Below, one piece after another: positions 39,049 to 49,366 of a DNA stretch of 64,000 bases; the stretch's first letter is position 1, and the number at the start of each line of letters is the position of its first letter. Origin of the DNA: Cryptosporidium bovis (taxonomy: Eukaryota > Apicomplexa > Conoidasida > Eucoccidiorida > Cryptosporidiidae); contig VHIT02000033.1 in assembly GCA_009768925.2 (NCBI GenBank), positions 124,001 to 188,000 on the forward strand, read 5' to 3'. The translations under genes were made by a program, and so were the position numbers. The notes under the pieces were generated by a model. That model was not told the DNA's origin, ran no database searches, and saw only the letters and a program-made list of their open reading frames with translations.

Positions 39049-40133
39049 ATGGATGTTACCAAGATTTTCGTTTGTGAGGTAAGTATGCAATGAGATTCTG
39101 ATATTATCATAGAGTAACATTGATTTTTTTTATTTAGGAATGTGGATCCGCCTACACCTCCAAGGACATTTATAGTCGCCATTTGGAGGTTGCACATTCA
39201 AAAAAGACATTTACGAAAAAGATAATAGAAAGTTCGAAGTCGAAGCCTGAGAATGTGAAGAATGCACCAAATTATGGGGGTGCATATACTCAATCTTATC
39301 TGAAAAAAGACGACACTAAACAAACAAAAAGGGCAGACTTTCCAAGAGTTTCAATAGACCCGTTTGACCCTAAAGAGAAGGTTATTGAAGAAATTACACA
39401 GGGAATAGCCTCAGAGAGACTAGCGAAGTACTTGGAAGCTACAGGCTCGGCACTTGCAAAAGAAATACCAAGATTATCTACTCTTCCAACAATGAAGAAG
39501 GCCGAGACTAGCTCAAAACCAACTGATTGCATTAATGAAATCTCAAATAGCCTGCTCCCAATCCACCTTGACATGGTTAAACTATCACAAATACCACCAA
39601 TTCTTGGCTTACAACTAGAAGTTTCAATGGGTTTACTTACGAATTGGTGTAATCAAGTGGAAAAGTATATTCAACTCAAAGAAAAGAAGAAAGGACTTTT
39701 TAGGGCAAGAAAGAAGGCCCTTTTGGCAAACTTTGAGAAAGTATTGGTTAGATGCAGAGGATATATCAATAACTCTCTAAGACCTGAAGTAAAAAAGTGC
39801 ACGTCAATATGTTCATTGTTAGAGCAACAATTCAACGAAGTTGAAGGAATTAGATCAAAAGTTAATTTAATGATCAAAAGCGGATCCTACTCATCAGAGG
39901 AGGCTTCTGAAATTTATAAAAAGTATCAAGAAATTTCAAAAACATTTCTGCGTGAAATAACTGTGGATAATAAAAAAGTTCTCTTTTGGAATGCAACAGT
40001 AAATGAGATTCACAATCAAGTGAAAGAAATGACAAATTCTTTTAACGAGCAAATTGACAGTATTTGTGATGAGTTCTCATCAAAAGTCATATTCACATTA
40101 TTCTTGCCACAAAAGGTTATTTACCTCGAATAG
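39049..40133 (+). CDS. C2H2 zinc finger plus helical protein (two exons, 341 aa)
   Basis: Exon 1 is 39049-39078 and exon 2 is 39138-40133, separated by a 59-nt intron (GTAAGT...TTTAG). The junction completes a single C2H2 finger: FVC-E-EC followed by a 12-residue spacer and H-x4-H (residues 9-30). Without the short first exon the first cysteine would be lost. The remainder is lysine-rich and then helical from about 145 to 330 (LSQIPPILGLQLEVSMGLL, FNEVEGIRSKVNLMIKSG), suggesting coiled coil or a helical bundle. No specific family is recognised. A role in RNA processing or transcription is only a guess. Confidence 0.8.
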
Positions 40134-40494
40134 GAATTGAAAGTTACATGTTAATTTAATAACATTTATCAGGAGGCAAATACTAAGCAGTATTGAAGTC
40201 AACTGTTATATAAATCATTTATGTGAAAAAACGAATACAATATTTCAGCTTATAAACCACTTAGAATTTCTAATTTTACTTTTGCCTTTATTTATTAGAA
40301 ATAAATAACCCGCCATTGCATTTTTTAAATCTTCGAGTCATTACATTTCGGTGATAATGCATAATATGTGATTAATCATATTTAAATATTTACCTGGTTG
40401 GATATTTGGAAGTAATATCAAATACCGGACAATTTTTTTGTTGATAATTTTTTCTTTTTTTTAATATAGGATAAAAAAAGAAAAGAAATATAAG
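40134..40494. promoter_or_regulatory. Upstream region of four-CAP protein gene
   Basis: 361 bp AT-rich region, with ATGCATAAT near 40360 and poly-T/A runs before the ATG. No gene or GGCGCC element seen. Confidence 0.4.
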
Positions 40495-43400
40495 ATGGAG
40501 AATACGATAATAAGGTTTCTATTGCTTATTTTTGTGTGTGTTGGGGTAACCCACTCTCAGGACTCAGTAATTCCAACGAATCCGGAAAATTTTCAGCTTC
40601 CTTTGGACATCCCACAGGATTTTTACTATAATGTAGATGATTCAACCATGAATAACACAGTATTAAATGTAACAGTAGAAATAACGAGTGGAGAAGATTT
40701 GGAAGAGGATTCATCTGAAGCGTGGAATTTGCACATAAATAATGGTGAAACACTCCAGGAAAACGAAGCCAATTACAATGGGAGAGTAACATCTAATCCG
40801 ACAAACATTGCAAAGAATATACCGGATATAAGAGCAGCAATGTTAAATTGTATAAATCAAATACGTTCAGTCGAAGGAGAAAAGGCAGCGGATATGAATA
40901 TGCTTGCATGGGACTATACAATTGAGGGTTATGCAGCAAACACTGCTCATAGGATTTGTTCGACAGGAGTTGTTTCATCAAGTCCATCAAGCTGGCCATA
41001 TAAAGGAGGCGATGGTGAATTAATAGCAACTTCGCCAAAATTAAGCGACGCAGATCCAAGAACGGTTCTAGATAAAGTTTGTGATTTGGTACAACAATGG
41101 AACAATACAAGTTCGTTTTTACCAAAACATGCGGACTTTTCAAATACATATAAGTGGGACATTGGTGAAAGTTTCAAATTGGCGGAGCCTTATCTTCAGT
41201 TAGTTCTTAGCAAAACTACATTGATTGGTTGTTCATTCCAAACAAACTGCCACGAAAATGTTGGGACCATTGTTGTTTGCCAATTTAGTGATAAACCAGA
41301 TCCTGAAACACCTCCTTATGCTCATATTTACAAATCATTAAATTTAACAGAGCCACAACGCCAGCCATGCGGCAGATGTGGTTTAGGAGCTAAATGCTGT
41401 TTTCAGAATATGTGCATTGGAAGAGATATTGGTTCATCGTGTCCAAAATGTATTTTTTCTGAACCAATTGACGTAAATAATGATGATATTTCCCTTTGTT
41501 TAGATAAATATTATCAAACATGTGCAAATTCAAATTGTCCAGAAGCCTGTATCAATAAACATCAAATTCCTTCAGAGATATTGATTAACCAATGTCTTTG
41601 TACTTCAAAACAACTTATTGAAGATATGTTACTTTTTGATCAACTCCCAACTGATCCTCAAATGTCATATACTGAAGGATGGAAAAGAAAAAAAGTTTAT
41701 CAACATGGTCTTTGCAGGAATATAAAAGTAGAAACTCAAAAGGTTGAAATTCCAGATGTGGGATCAAATAATGAGGAAATAATTGAAAATGACACTTTAG
41801 GTGTAGTTCCATTTTCATCTGAAACAATTAGATCAAGTATTGTTAATGCTTTAAACAGTATTAGGTCATCCCAACCTGCAGCAGATATGGCAATGTTAAT
41901 GTACGACTTTAACCTTGAAGGTTACTCTAGATTAAGAGCAAAACAAATATGCGAGGCAGATGACAAACTCGTTGAATTTTTGGGCGTTAATGGAACATAC
42001 CCACCCTATATCAAATGGCCATACAGAGGTGGTCCAGGTGAGACTATATTTGTCTACAATGAAACAGTTTCAATTCCTGATGATGTTGATAACCAGGAAC
42101 TGTCGAATATTCAATTGGGAATTAAAAACCCGATAGAGCTTATTGAAGAAGCCATTGATAATTGGTATTCGGAGGGAAAAACATTTGATTTTCATAATTT
42201 AACAAACAATATTGGGAAGGACTTTTATAACTATCGCATGGTTGTTAGAGCAGAGGCAACTGCAGTTGGTTGTTCAATAGTTACAAACTGCAAATCGAAA
42301 GACATTAAAACCATATTTGTTTGTCAATATAACTATCCAAATTTTAAAGAACCAGTACACATAAAGGAATCAATTTTAAGGAGAAAATTGCTCGACTTAA
42401 AATATCTGGAATTTGATGTTCCTTATTTACATATAGAGGCAGATCCATTTTTATTACTTCAACAAAGAAGACCATGTGGACGTTGTAGAAGAGGTTCTAC
42501 ATGCTGCGAAAATAATCTTTGTGTGGGAATAGATATCTCACAATCTAGTGTAACGTTTGTTCCACCTATTTTAGAGAATCATCAGACAGGAGGATGCAGA
42601 TCAGCATTTGTAAGACACTGTAGCCAATTAAATTGTCAAGTTAATTGTCTAAATCCAAGCAGTGCCTATCTGGCTCATCAATGTTTCTGTGTGAGTCCAG
42701 AGAATATGAACAAAATAGCGTTTGCAAATCCAGATGCCCTGGAATTGAATAACACTTTGATCGAGGAAGTGATTGAAAGTGACTCATTTAATAACAATAC
42801 ACGTATGTTATTAATTGACGGTGTTTCAACCCCTCATCCTATTGCAACTTATGGATATATTTTCGGTTTAATAAATTCTCATGGTTTGTGCCTCAAGCTT
42901 CCAGGTTATACTGAAGACTATGGAAATATATTGATGGATTCAATAGAAGCAAATATAACAGCAAATTCGGATAGAATCGAGTTTTCAGTTGACTCTGATA
43001 ACGAAACTCTTTTGTCTGATGTCTTTATAGATTTGCCAGGAGACGATTCACTTTCCCAAAAAGATTTGACTGATAAATTTAGGCAAGAATTTTTGCTTGC
43101 AATAAATAGCTTTAGAAGCATAGTTGGTGAATTTGCAACAAATATGAATAAATTGGCATATGATTTTACTTTGGAAGGAGTGGCAAAATCTTCTGCTAAA
43201 CAATGTCAAATTGCTTCTCTTAATCGTTACTTTGAAATAAACAGAGTCCCACCTTTAACTTATCTTTCACCAGCAAACGAGACATTATTGCCAAATAATG
43301 TTGCTTCCATTGTAGCAAATTGGGCAAAACCATTGGTGTCAACAACTGGAAGTATAGATACGTCAACATTTCTTGAAACGTTAAATAAACTTGGTTCACT

Positions 43401-45465
43401 TCCACACTCCACCAAACAGTTGTTCAGTGCTCATGCAACGTCGGTTGGTTGTTCAATTTTTTCAAATTGTCCAGAGGGTAGATACTTTGTTGTTTGCCAA
43501 TTTAATCATTTAGACGATTCTATCCATCCGTTCAAGCCTATTGAGGATGGATTGAGTGTTTCAAAATCCCCCTGTAGTTGTTGTGGATCAGAGGCAACTT
43601 GTTGTGAAAACAATTTGTGTGTAGGTGGGAACAGTGTTGGACAGGACTTTTCCGTTTGTAATGATATTTCAACGAGGAAGAATGAGAATGGGAGATTGTG
43701 TAGCAAAGAGTTTTACAAGAACTGTAAGGATTTGAATTGTAAAGGGCAGTGTTTGAAACCCCTTGATGAAACAGATCCATTCTTTGAACATTATATATTT
43801 AATCAATGTACATGTAGTAAAAAGAACAGCAAAAGTTCTCCACAAGCAGGACTTTTGGAAGATGGGAAGGCATTAATAAGAGGAATTTGTACAAGCGTAA
43901 ATACAACGAGGCTCGATAATCCTGGATTATTGATTACTCATGAAAATTTGTTAGATCTTGAGTTATTTACAAATGGAAGAAATGGAAATACAATTTCTCA
44001 AGCTCTATCTTCAGCTCTTCAGGGAGAATTGAAGGGTAAATTAACTACTTTGGATTCAAGGCCACTACTATATGCATTAAACAAACAAAGAAGTAGGGTG
44101 GGTGAAAAGGGGGCTAACATTAATATGTTAAAATGGGACTACTCTCTAGAGGGTTATTCCCAAAATTGGGCAATGGTTTGTCTTGCTGGATTTAATAATA
44201 ATAGTCCACAAGAATATCCATATAGAGGTGGTGAAAGCGAAGTTGTTTACTCCGCAGAAATTGGTGAGGAATATGACGAGTTTACTTCACCACTAAAAAT
44301 CGTTGAATCGTGGTTTTCTGGCGAGGAAGTATATGAAAGAAATAATGGGACAGTAACAATTACACCAAGAATATTGAACTTCTTAACTGTTTCCCAAGCC
44401 TCATCCACCTCAGTTGGATGTTCTGTAGTAAAAGGATGTCCAAATTCTGGATTTGTTGTGGTATGCCAATTTGATTCTGGAGTAAATTTGAACAAGTATC
44501 CATATTTAAAGATATCAACAGATGATTCAACAGTTCTCCCACCATCTCAAGCTCATCCATGTGGTAAATGTTTTTCAGGATCCACTTGCTGTAATGCAAA
44601 CCTCTGTGTTGGATTGAGCCAAAATATGAACAGATTTGCGACTCCATTAATAACAAAATTATCCCCAAAGGACAATTGTATCCCCTCTATTTCAAGAAAG
44701 TGCAGCTCTGGAATATGTCCTGAAGGTTGTGTTCCACAAATTACAGCTAGTGAGTCAGAAAAGATACCATTATATAATAAGGACAATACTATTCAATTTT
44801 CTGTAAACCAATGTCAATGCACTCCAAAAGACTTTAATGGTCCCCCGACAGAAGCTTGGAAAATAGGTATGGTTCGAAAGAACGGCCAATGTGAGAAAGT
44901 CAAAGGTTATAATATTGAAGTTGCAAGAACACAAAACCACTACATTAAAGTCGTAACCAACTCCACTGAAGGTGAACATAAAACCGTAATTGAAAAGAAA
45001 CCAGAGGAAGATGACTATTTTAAACATAAATTTTCAAGAAAGTGCATTGAACAAGCCAGGATTAATGGTTTATTACCAAAATGTATAGTAAATCCAATGA
45101 ATTGTACGTTGAAAACTTTATGTTATTCATATCCAGACAGGCAGAACTGTTTCTGTGATGGGAATTATCCAAAGCAATGTGAAGCCCTTAAATTATGCAG
45201 AAAGGAGTTGACTGATATAATAAAAAGTGTAAAACCGGACTGCATTGGCAAGAATATTCTTTCTGAAAAGTGTCCATGCTCCAAAAATATATTTGATTTA
45301 GAATGTAGTTGTTCTGCATATCCAAATAACCCTGGGTGTCCCTGCCATAAGAACCCAAATTCTCTTATTTGTCAAGACTTGATGAGAAATTCAGAAGCTT
45401 CTCAACACAAAGTTTCCACAGCACTTTCTGAGATTTCTCGTGTTTCAAAGACACTCAGGGGTTGA
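40495..45465 (+). CDS. Secreted protein with four CAP/SCP-type modules (1656 aa)
   Basis: Signal peptide residues 1-21, then four repeats. Each has a CAP-like domain followed by a Cys-rich block. Repeat starts are near residues 114, 444, 861 and 1189. CAP helices show NQIR/NSIR/NSFR/NKQR, then MNMLAWD or a variant with the L-x-x-x-LEGY helix, and end in VGCSxxxxC...VVCQF or a variant. The His of the usual HNxxR motif is replaced by Ile or Leu in all copies. Cys-rich blocks follow near 292, 662, 1026 and 1356, each with a CG[RK]C or CSCC start and a GxxCC...xLC[IV]G ending. A unique C-terminal block (from about 1513) adds more than fifteen cysteines. Related CAP proteins are secreted by other eukaryotes; the ligand here is unknown. 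All 4,971 bases are one exon. Confidence 0.85.
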   Translation: MENTIIRFLLLIFVCVGVTHSQDSVIPTNPENFQLPLDIPQDFYYNVDDSTMNNTVLNVTVEITSGEDLEEDSSEAWNLHINNGETLQENEANYNGRVTSNPTNIAKNIPDIRAAMLNCINQIRSVEGEKAADMNMLAWDYTIEGYAANTAHRICSTGVVSSSPSSWPYKGGDGELIATSPKLSDADPRTVLDKVCDLVQQWNNTSSFLPKHADFSNTYKWDIGESFKLAEPYLQLVLSKTTLIGCSFQTNCHENVGTIVVCQFSDKPDPETPPYAHIYKSLNLTEPQRQPCGRCGLGAKCCFQNMCIGRDIGSSCPKCIFSEPIDVNNDDISLCLDKYYQTCANSNCPEACINKHQIPSEILINQCLCTSKQLIEDMLLFDQLPTDPQMSYTEGWKRKKVYQHGLCRNIKVETQKVEIPDVGSNNEEIIENDTLGVVPFSSETIRSSIVNALNSIRSSQPAADMAMLMYDFNLEGYSRLRAKQICEADDKLVEFLGVNGTYPPYIKWPYRGGPGETIFVYNETVSIPDDVDNQELSNIQLGIKNPIELIEEAIDNWYSEGKTFDFHNLTNNIGKDFYNYRMVVRAEATAVGCSIVTNCKSKDIKTIFVCQYNYPNFKEPVHIKESILRRKLLDLKYLEFDVPYLHIEADPFLLLQQRRPCGRCRRGSTCCENNLCVGIDISQSSVTFVPPILENHQTGGCRSAFVRHCSQLNCQVNCLNPSSAYLAHQCFCVSPENMNKIAFANPDALELNNTLIEEVIESDSFNNNTRMLLIDGVSTPHPIATYGYIFGLINSHGLCLKLPGYTEDYGNILMDSIEANITANSDRIEFSVDSDNETLLSDVFIDLPGDDSLSQKDLTDKFRQEFLLAINSFRSIVGEFATNMNKLAYDFTLEGVAKSSAKQCQIASLNRYFEINRVPPLTYLSPANETLLPNNVASIVANWAKPLVSTTGSIDTSTFLETLNKLGSLPHSTKQLFSAHATSVGCSIFSNCPEGRYFVVCQFNHLDDSIHPFKPIEDGLSVSKSPCSCCGSEATCCENNLCVGGNSVGQDFSVCNDISTRKNENGRLCSKEFYKNCKDLNCKGQCLKPLDETDPFFEHYIFNQCTCSKKNSKSSPQAGLLEDGKALIRGICTSVNTTRLDNPGLLITHENLLDLELFTNGRNGNTISQALSSALQGELKGKLTTLDSRPLLYALNKQRSRVGEKGANINMLKWDYSLEGYSQNWAMVCLAGFNNNSPQEYPYRGGESEVVYSAEIGEEYDEFTSPLKIVESWFSGEEVYERNNGTVTITPRILNFLTVSQASSTSVGCSVVKGCPNSGFVVVCQFDSGVNLNKYPYLKISTDDSTVLPPSQAHPCGKCFSGSTCCNANLCVGLSQNMNRFATPLITKLSPKDNCIPSISRKCSSGICPEGCVPQITASESEKIPLYNKDNTIQFSVNQCQCTPKDFNGPPTEAWKIGMVRKNGQCEKVKGYNIEVARTQNHYIKVVTNSTEGEHKTVIEKKPEEDDYFKHKFSRKCIEQARINGLLPKCIVNPMNCTLKTLCYSYPDRQNCFCDGNYPKQCEALKLCRKELTDIIKSVKPDCIGKNILSEKCPCSKNIFDLECSCSAYPNNPGCPCHKNPNSLICQDLMRNSEASQHKVSTALSEISRVSKTLRG

Positions 45466-46040
45466 AACCCACCATAAAGTCGAGAGATTTTTTAGTCTAG
45501 TTACGAATTTCTACTGAGTTATTTTAGACTGTTCATCCCTATGACAGTTTCATGGACACAAATAAAGGATATGACAGAAATCATGTAGCATTATTCTAGC
45601 TCATTCTCTGGTTTCTAAAGTTAATCACATAAATAAATAACTCTTTCTTTAAAGAGAATAAGTAAGGAAAGAATTACACTAAAATTTTAGTTTAAGTGAA
45701 AAAAAAAGTTTTCTTTAAAAAATAGAAATGCTATTCACAAAAAATAGGCTTCAATAAATTTAAGTATTTAGTGTCAGATGATGTATATAGTAAATCGCAT
45801 TCAAAATAACAATATGTGATATCCCGTAACTTATTTCCCGTGATTTACTGTCATTTTTTATCGCTGTTATTAATTCTTCAGAATGAAAAAAAAACGAAAA
45901 AAATACCCAAACTTCTTTCCTTAAAATCCAGAGACCACTCTTAGAGGCGGGAAATTATCATTTTTTTCACAGCTTTGCTATTTCATAGGTATTATTTTAT
46001 ACTGGGATGAAATGTTAAATTTTTTAATTAAAGTTCATTT
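45466..46040. promoter_or_regulatory. Intergenic with classical E2F-type site
   Basis: 575 bp AT-rich. It contains GGCGGGAAA at 45946-45954, about 90 bp upstream of the ATG at 46041. No gene recognised. Confidence 0.45.
45946..45954. promoter_or_regulatory. GGCGGGAAA E2F-like site
   Basis: Matches the reverse complement of the TTTCCCGCC E2F consensus. Lies 87-95 bp upstream of the small secreted gene. Confidence 0.5.
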
Positions 46041-47069
46041 ATGTTGGGAATGCGAGAAATAAGTCATTTTCCTATATGGAGATTTAAAATATTGTTCTTG
46101 TGTTTCTTTTTTGTATACAACCTCTTTGTTTTTGAAGTAAATAGGAGTTTAACGTTAGAACAAATCAGTGCTTTAAAAGTTTTGGAAGGTGATTCAGTAA
46201 ATTGCGAAAACACTACACTTGAAGATGAAGAAATTAATGAATTTATGGACGGAAACTCTGGAGTATCTCAAGAGGGCGAATTAGAAAAGTCGAATTCTAG
46301 TTTTGAGGTCGTAAAGAAAACCATTTCTTATTCACCTGCAAACATAAACAAAACAATTCTTAAACCTATAGTTGACCTGAATATTGTTGAGCTTTCTCGC
46401 ATATACAGCTATGTTAAGTCAGAGTACAAATCAATTTCATCTGTTTCAGTGGTAGATGATATTGAGGACTGTGTAAATACAAGGAAATCATTAAATGATA
46501 TTCTGGACCTCATGCTTAAAGCGAAAGAGCTGTTGATCCATGAAAGAAAATTTGATAATTCTTCTGTAGACAGCTCGAAAAACAACAAAAACAAAAGCTG
46601 GTTCAGAAAAAAAGATGAACCTGATTCAAACAAAAGTGTAAAGTATCCCGATCTATTTTTTTATATTCAGACTAACATTTCAATAATAAAAAATACAATC
46701 TCATTATATAACCTCCAATACAAGGTATTCACAACGCAAGAGCAGATCCTTGGGGGAATGAGTAAATTAATGAATGACATAAGTACCTTGATTATAAGTT
46801 ACAAGGAAAATGGGATAAAAAAGAAGAATACCATAGAAAAGCAGATAAGCGAAATGAATAAGAAGGTCTCTATAATAGTGAGTGACTATAGCTCTGTTAT
46901 AAAGAAAGTGAATTTATTCACATCGATGAGATTTTACTCTAATTACTCAAAAAGTATACAACACTATATTCATGTTATTCCTTGCCGCTTAAAGTATAGA
47001 TTACAGAATTCCATGTTCGATGATTTAATAAACAAAATCGATTTAAAATTTGTTGAGACATGCCAATAG
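46041..47069 (+). CDS. Secreted or anchored protein of unknown function (342 aa)
   Basis: An N-terminal hydrophobic stretch (KILFLCFFFVYNLFVFEV, about 15-32) acts as signal peptide or anchor. The rest is polar and helical, with a Lys/Asn-rich low-complexity loop near 178-200 (SSKNNKNKSWFRKKDEPDSNK). Coiled-coil-like stretches occur near 230-300 (ILGGMSKLMNDISTLIIS, IEKQISEMNKKVSIIV). Cysteines are few (four or so), possibly two disulfides. No family is recognised. Located between the four-CAP gene and the polythreonine gene on the same strand, it belongs to the secreted-protein island of this window. Confidence 0.75.
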   Translation: MLGMREISHFPIWRFKILFLCFFFVYNLFVFEVNRSLTLEQISALKVLEGDSVNCENTTLEDEEINEFMDGNSGVSQEGELEKSNSSFEVVKKTISYSPANINKTILKPIVDLNIVELSRIYSYVKSEYKSISSVSVVDDIEDCVNTRKSLNDILDLMLKAKELLIHERKFDNSSVDSSKNNKNKSWFRKKDEPDSNKSVKYPDLFFYIQTNISIIKNTISLYNLQYKVFTTQEQILGGMSKLMNDISTLIISYKENGIKKKNTIEKQISEMNKKVSIIVSDYSSVIKKVNLFTSMRFYSNYSKSIQHYIHVIPCRLKYRLQNSMFDDLINKIDLKFVETCQ

Positions 47070-47344
47070 GTATTCTCAATCTGTTAGAGATTTTTCTACT
47101 AGGTTCTTTTTTAATTCAATACTTGTGAAATACTTTAATTTATTTTGTCATATTTTTTAGTTTTCTTTCAATGCATAACTTTTTTTACCGCATTTTAAAT
47201 GCTGTGTGACTAGGAGGTGTTACACGAAAATAATGTCCCGTAATGACATCTATGGGAATAGGGTAAATAATAAGGAAGTTACTTATTTGTTTTTTTTAAA
47301 GGAATAAGAATTTAGTATTTTGCTTTCATTGAAGTTGGAAAGAA

Positions 47345-49126
47345 ATGGGTGGCAATTCAGGTCCGACTGAATGGTGTGATTTAGTTGTAAATGACGGTTG
47401 TACTTCAAGAGGAGCAACCGTTGTTAAAATAGTTGGGTCAAATGGTACAGTAGGGAATGGAATGGCAATGACTGTTGTTCCAGATAATGAGGATGATGTC
47501 ACTTTCGAGATATCGAAAAAAGGTGTAGGCAAAATAGCGAATTTAATTTGTAAAAATGGGGTTTCAGAATTAAGTGTTGGTGGATCAATAGTCAGGTTTA
47601 ATGCACCTTCAATTTCTGGGTACAACAGATGTTCTTTTGTTATTGGACTTAGTGGAAATCAAATTCATGTTGCCCCATATGGGTCTAGAAATCTTTCATT
47701 GGGAAGTCTTGCAATGCATCCGGAGAACTCGTTTAACCAAATATATTGTCCAAAACATGTACCTAGATATACACCAATAACTGAAGGTTTTAATCCGTCA
47801 CCTCAGGTTATATCGACTCCAATTTCTCAAGGAGTTACTAATGTAGATAGCTCACAATCACTTCCTACAACAACAACCACAACAACTACGACCACCACCA
47901 CTACTACAACTACCACTACAGCTCCTCCAGTCTTGGTCCTTGACTCAAATAAATATGAAATCGTTCCCAGTATTCAAAATATTTCGGGCTCTTTGTCTTT
48001 TACAATAAATAAAAGTTTGATATCAAATTCAGAATTGGTTTTAACTTTGATTGACATTTACTCGAATGTTATATCCGAACTTTACTTAAAGTCTTGTTGT
48101 TTGATTTTATATTCAGGAACAAAGACTTACTTCGACAGGAAAACATACACTAATGATATGAAAAGCATGAACAATTTTAATTTCACCCTGGCGTGGACAA
48201 AGAGTTTTATATATTTGCTTTTAACGACAACATTAACTATATTAGCAATGATTCCTAGATTTGAGAATACAAATATACCATTGAGCACCACTCTCAAAAC
48301 TGTTTCTGGAACCGATCTCATCACAACGTGGAATTACTCTTCCGAATTTGATCCTCCAAAAATTGGTACTTGCAATTTATCTAATTTTTATGAATCATGC
48401 AAATCGACTTCGGTAAGCATTATATCCCCCATAAGTTGGGAGCAAAATAATTCTTTTCTAAGATACGGGTTCATGTCACCTTTAAGTAGTTATTATCCTA
48501 TCTACATTTCCCTAACATATGATGGTACTCTCCTTGCTTCTATTCTTTTTACTCAAAACGGGATAACAATTTCATCGTCTGCCACCACAAAAACAGTATC
48601 TATGGACTACAAAACTATTCCAAATAATGGTGAATGGATATCTGGTGATATTTTTATTCTAAGTTCTGAATACACAGAGACTGTTAATGCATTGGATAGC
48701 TCTAAACAGTGTACGCTTGTAAAATCAACTTGTACAAGCATTTCAGATACTTGGACAACAAAAAAAGATTCTGACTTGTTTTCTACATACGGATACGTTT
48801 CAAAACAGGCGATATTATCCGGAATCGAAGAATCAGATTTACAACCAACACTTTATGTTACCTATGAAGGAACTGTCGTTGGTGGTATTTCTATTTCAAA
48901 AAGCACTTTGAATGGTGCTTCCGTTTTGGATAGTCCTACATACCAACCTTTGGTATACTGGAAACTATACGAAGGTATGTCACCATCAATTAATGTGGAC
49001 TCTGATATTGTTAATGAAATTAAAAGCGATATTTTAAATCCTACAACTACCACAACTACCACAACTACTGCTCCTACATCTAGTTCCTCAGGATCTTGGA
49101 TTAGCAACTTCTTTTCTTGGTTCTAA
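47345..49126 (+). CDS. Polythreonine-containing probable extracellular protein (593 aa)
   Basis: Starts at the first ATG in a frame closed upstream by a TGA. The N-terminal part (about 1-140) has several Cys and a beta-rich feel (CDLVVNDGC, CSFVIGLSG). Eighteen consecutive threonines at 175-192 (47867-47920) form a mucin-like linker. The C-terminal part duplicates an internal beta module: SISPISWEQN...SLTYDGTLLASIL resembles SISDTWTTKK...YVTYEGTVVGGIS. A nine-threonine run at 567-575 precedes a short Ser-rich tail. The segment CNLSNFYESCKSTSV is shared with the adjacent gene at 49367. No signal peptide is seen, so an upstream exon encoding one may be missing from this model. O-glycosylation of the Thr runs is inferred. 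Confidence 0.75.
   Translation: MGGNSGPTEWCDLVVNDGCTSRGATVVKIVGSNGTVGNGMAMTVVPDNEDDVTFEISKKGVGKIANLICKNGVSELSVGGSIVRFNAPSISGYNRCSFVIGLSGNQIHVAPYGSRNLSLGSLAMHPENSFNQIYCPKHVPRYTPITEGFNPSPQVISTPISQGVTNVDSSQSLPTTTTTTTTTTTTTTTTTTAPPVLVLDSNKYEIVPSIQNISGSLSFTINKSLISNSELVLTLIDIYSNVISELYLKSCCLILYSGTKTYFDRKTYTNDMKSMNNFNFTLAWTKSFIYLLLTTTLTILAMIPRFENTNIPLSTTLKTVSGTDLITTWNYSSEFDPPKIGTCNLSNFYESCKSTSVSIISPISWEQNNSFLRYGFMSPLSSYYPIYISLTYDGTLLASILFTQNGITISSSATTKTVSMDYKTIPNNGEWISGDIFILSSEYTETVNALDSSKQCTLVKSTCTSISDTWTTKKDSDLFSTYGYVSKQAILSGIEESDLQPTLYVTYEGTVVGGISISKSTLNGASVLDSPTYQPLVYWKLYEGMSPSINVDSDIVNEIKSDILNPTTTTTTTTTAPTSSSSGSWISNFFSWF
47867..47920 (+). repeat. ACN trinucleotide microsatellite, polythreonine
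   Basis: Eighteen threonine codons with mixed third bases (ACA, ACC, ACT, ACG). Interruptions suggest selection on threonine and not simple slippage. Potentially length-variable. Confidence 0.85.
49043..49069 (+). repeat. Short ACN polythreonine run
   Basis: Nine threonine codons near the C-terminus of the same gene, in a repeating ACA-ACT-ACC order. Confidence 0.8.
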
Positions 49127-49366
49127 TTACTAGTATTCAAAACAAAAAAGTATTTGAATAACGAAATGAAAACATATATTAATAGATTCTAAGGTTAAAT
49201 TACCATTAAATTATAACTTTCAATATTATAAAAACCCAAATCTTACCTTTTAGAATAATTTTCTTATCAAAAAATTATTAATCTGTCTTCGCATTTGTGT
49301 GCATCTTCTGCAAGTTACCGTACAGTCTAAAAATAATTAGAAATGCAAAATTAATTAGACTAAATA

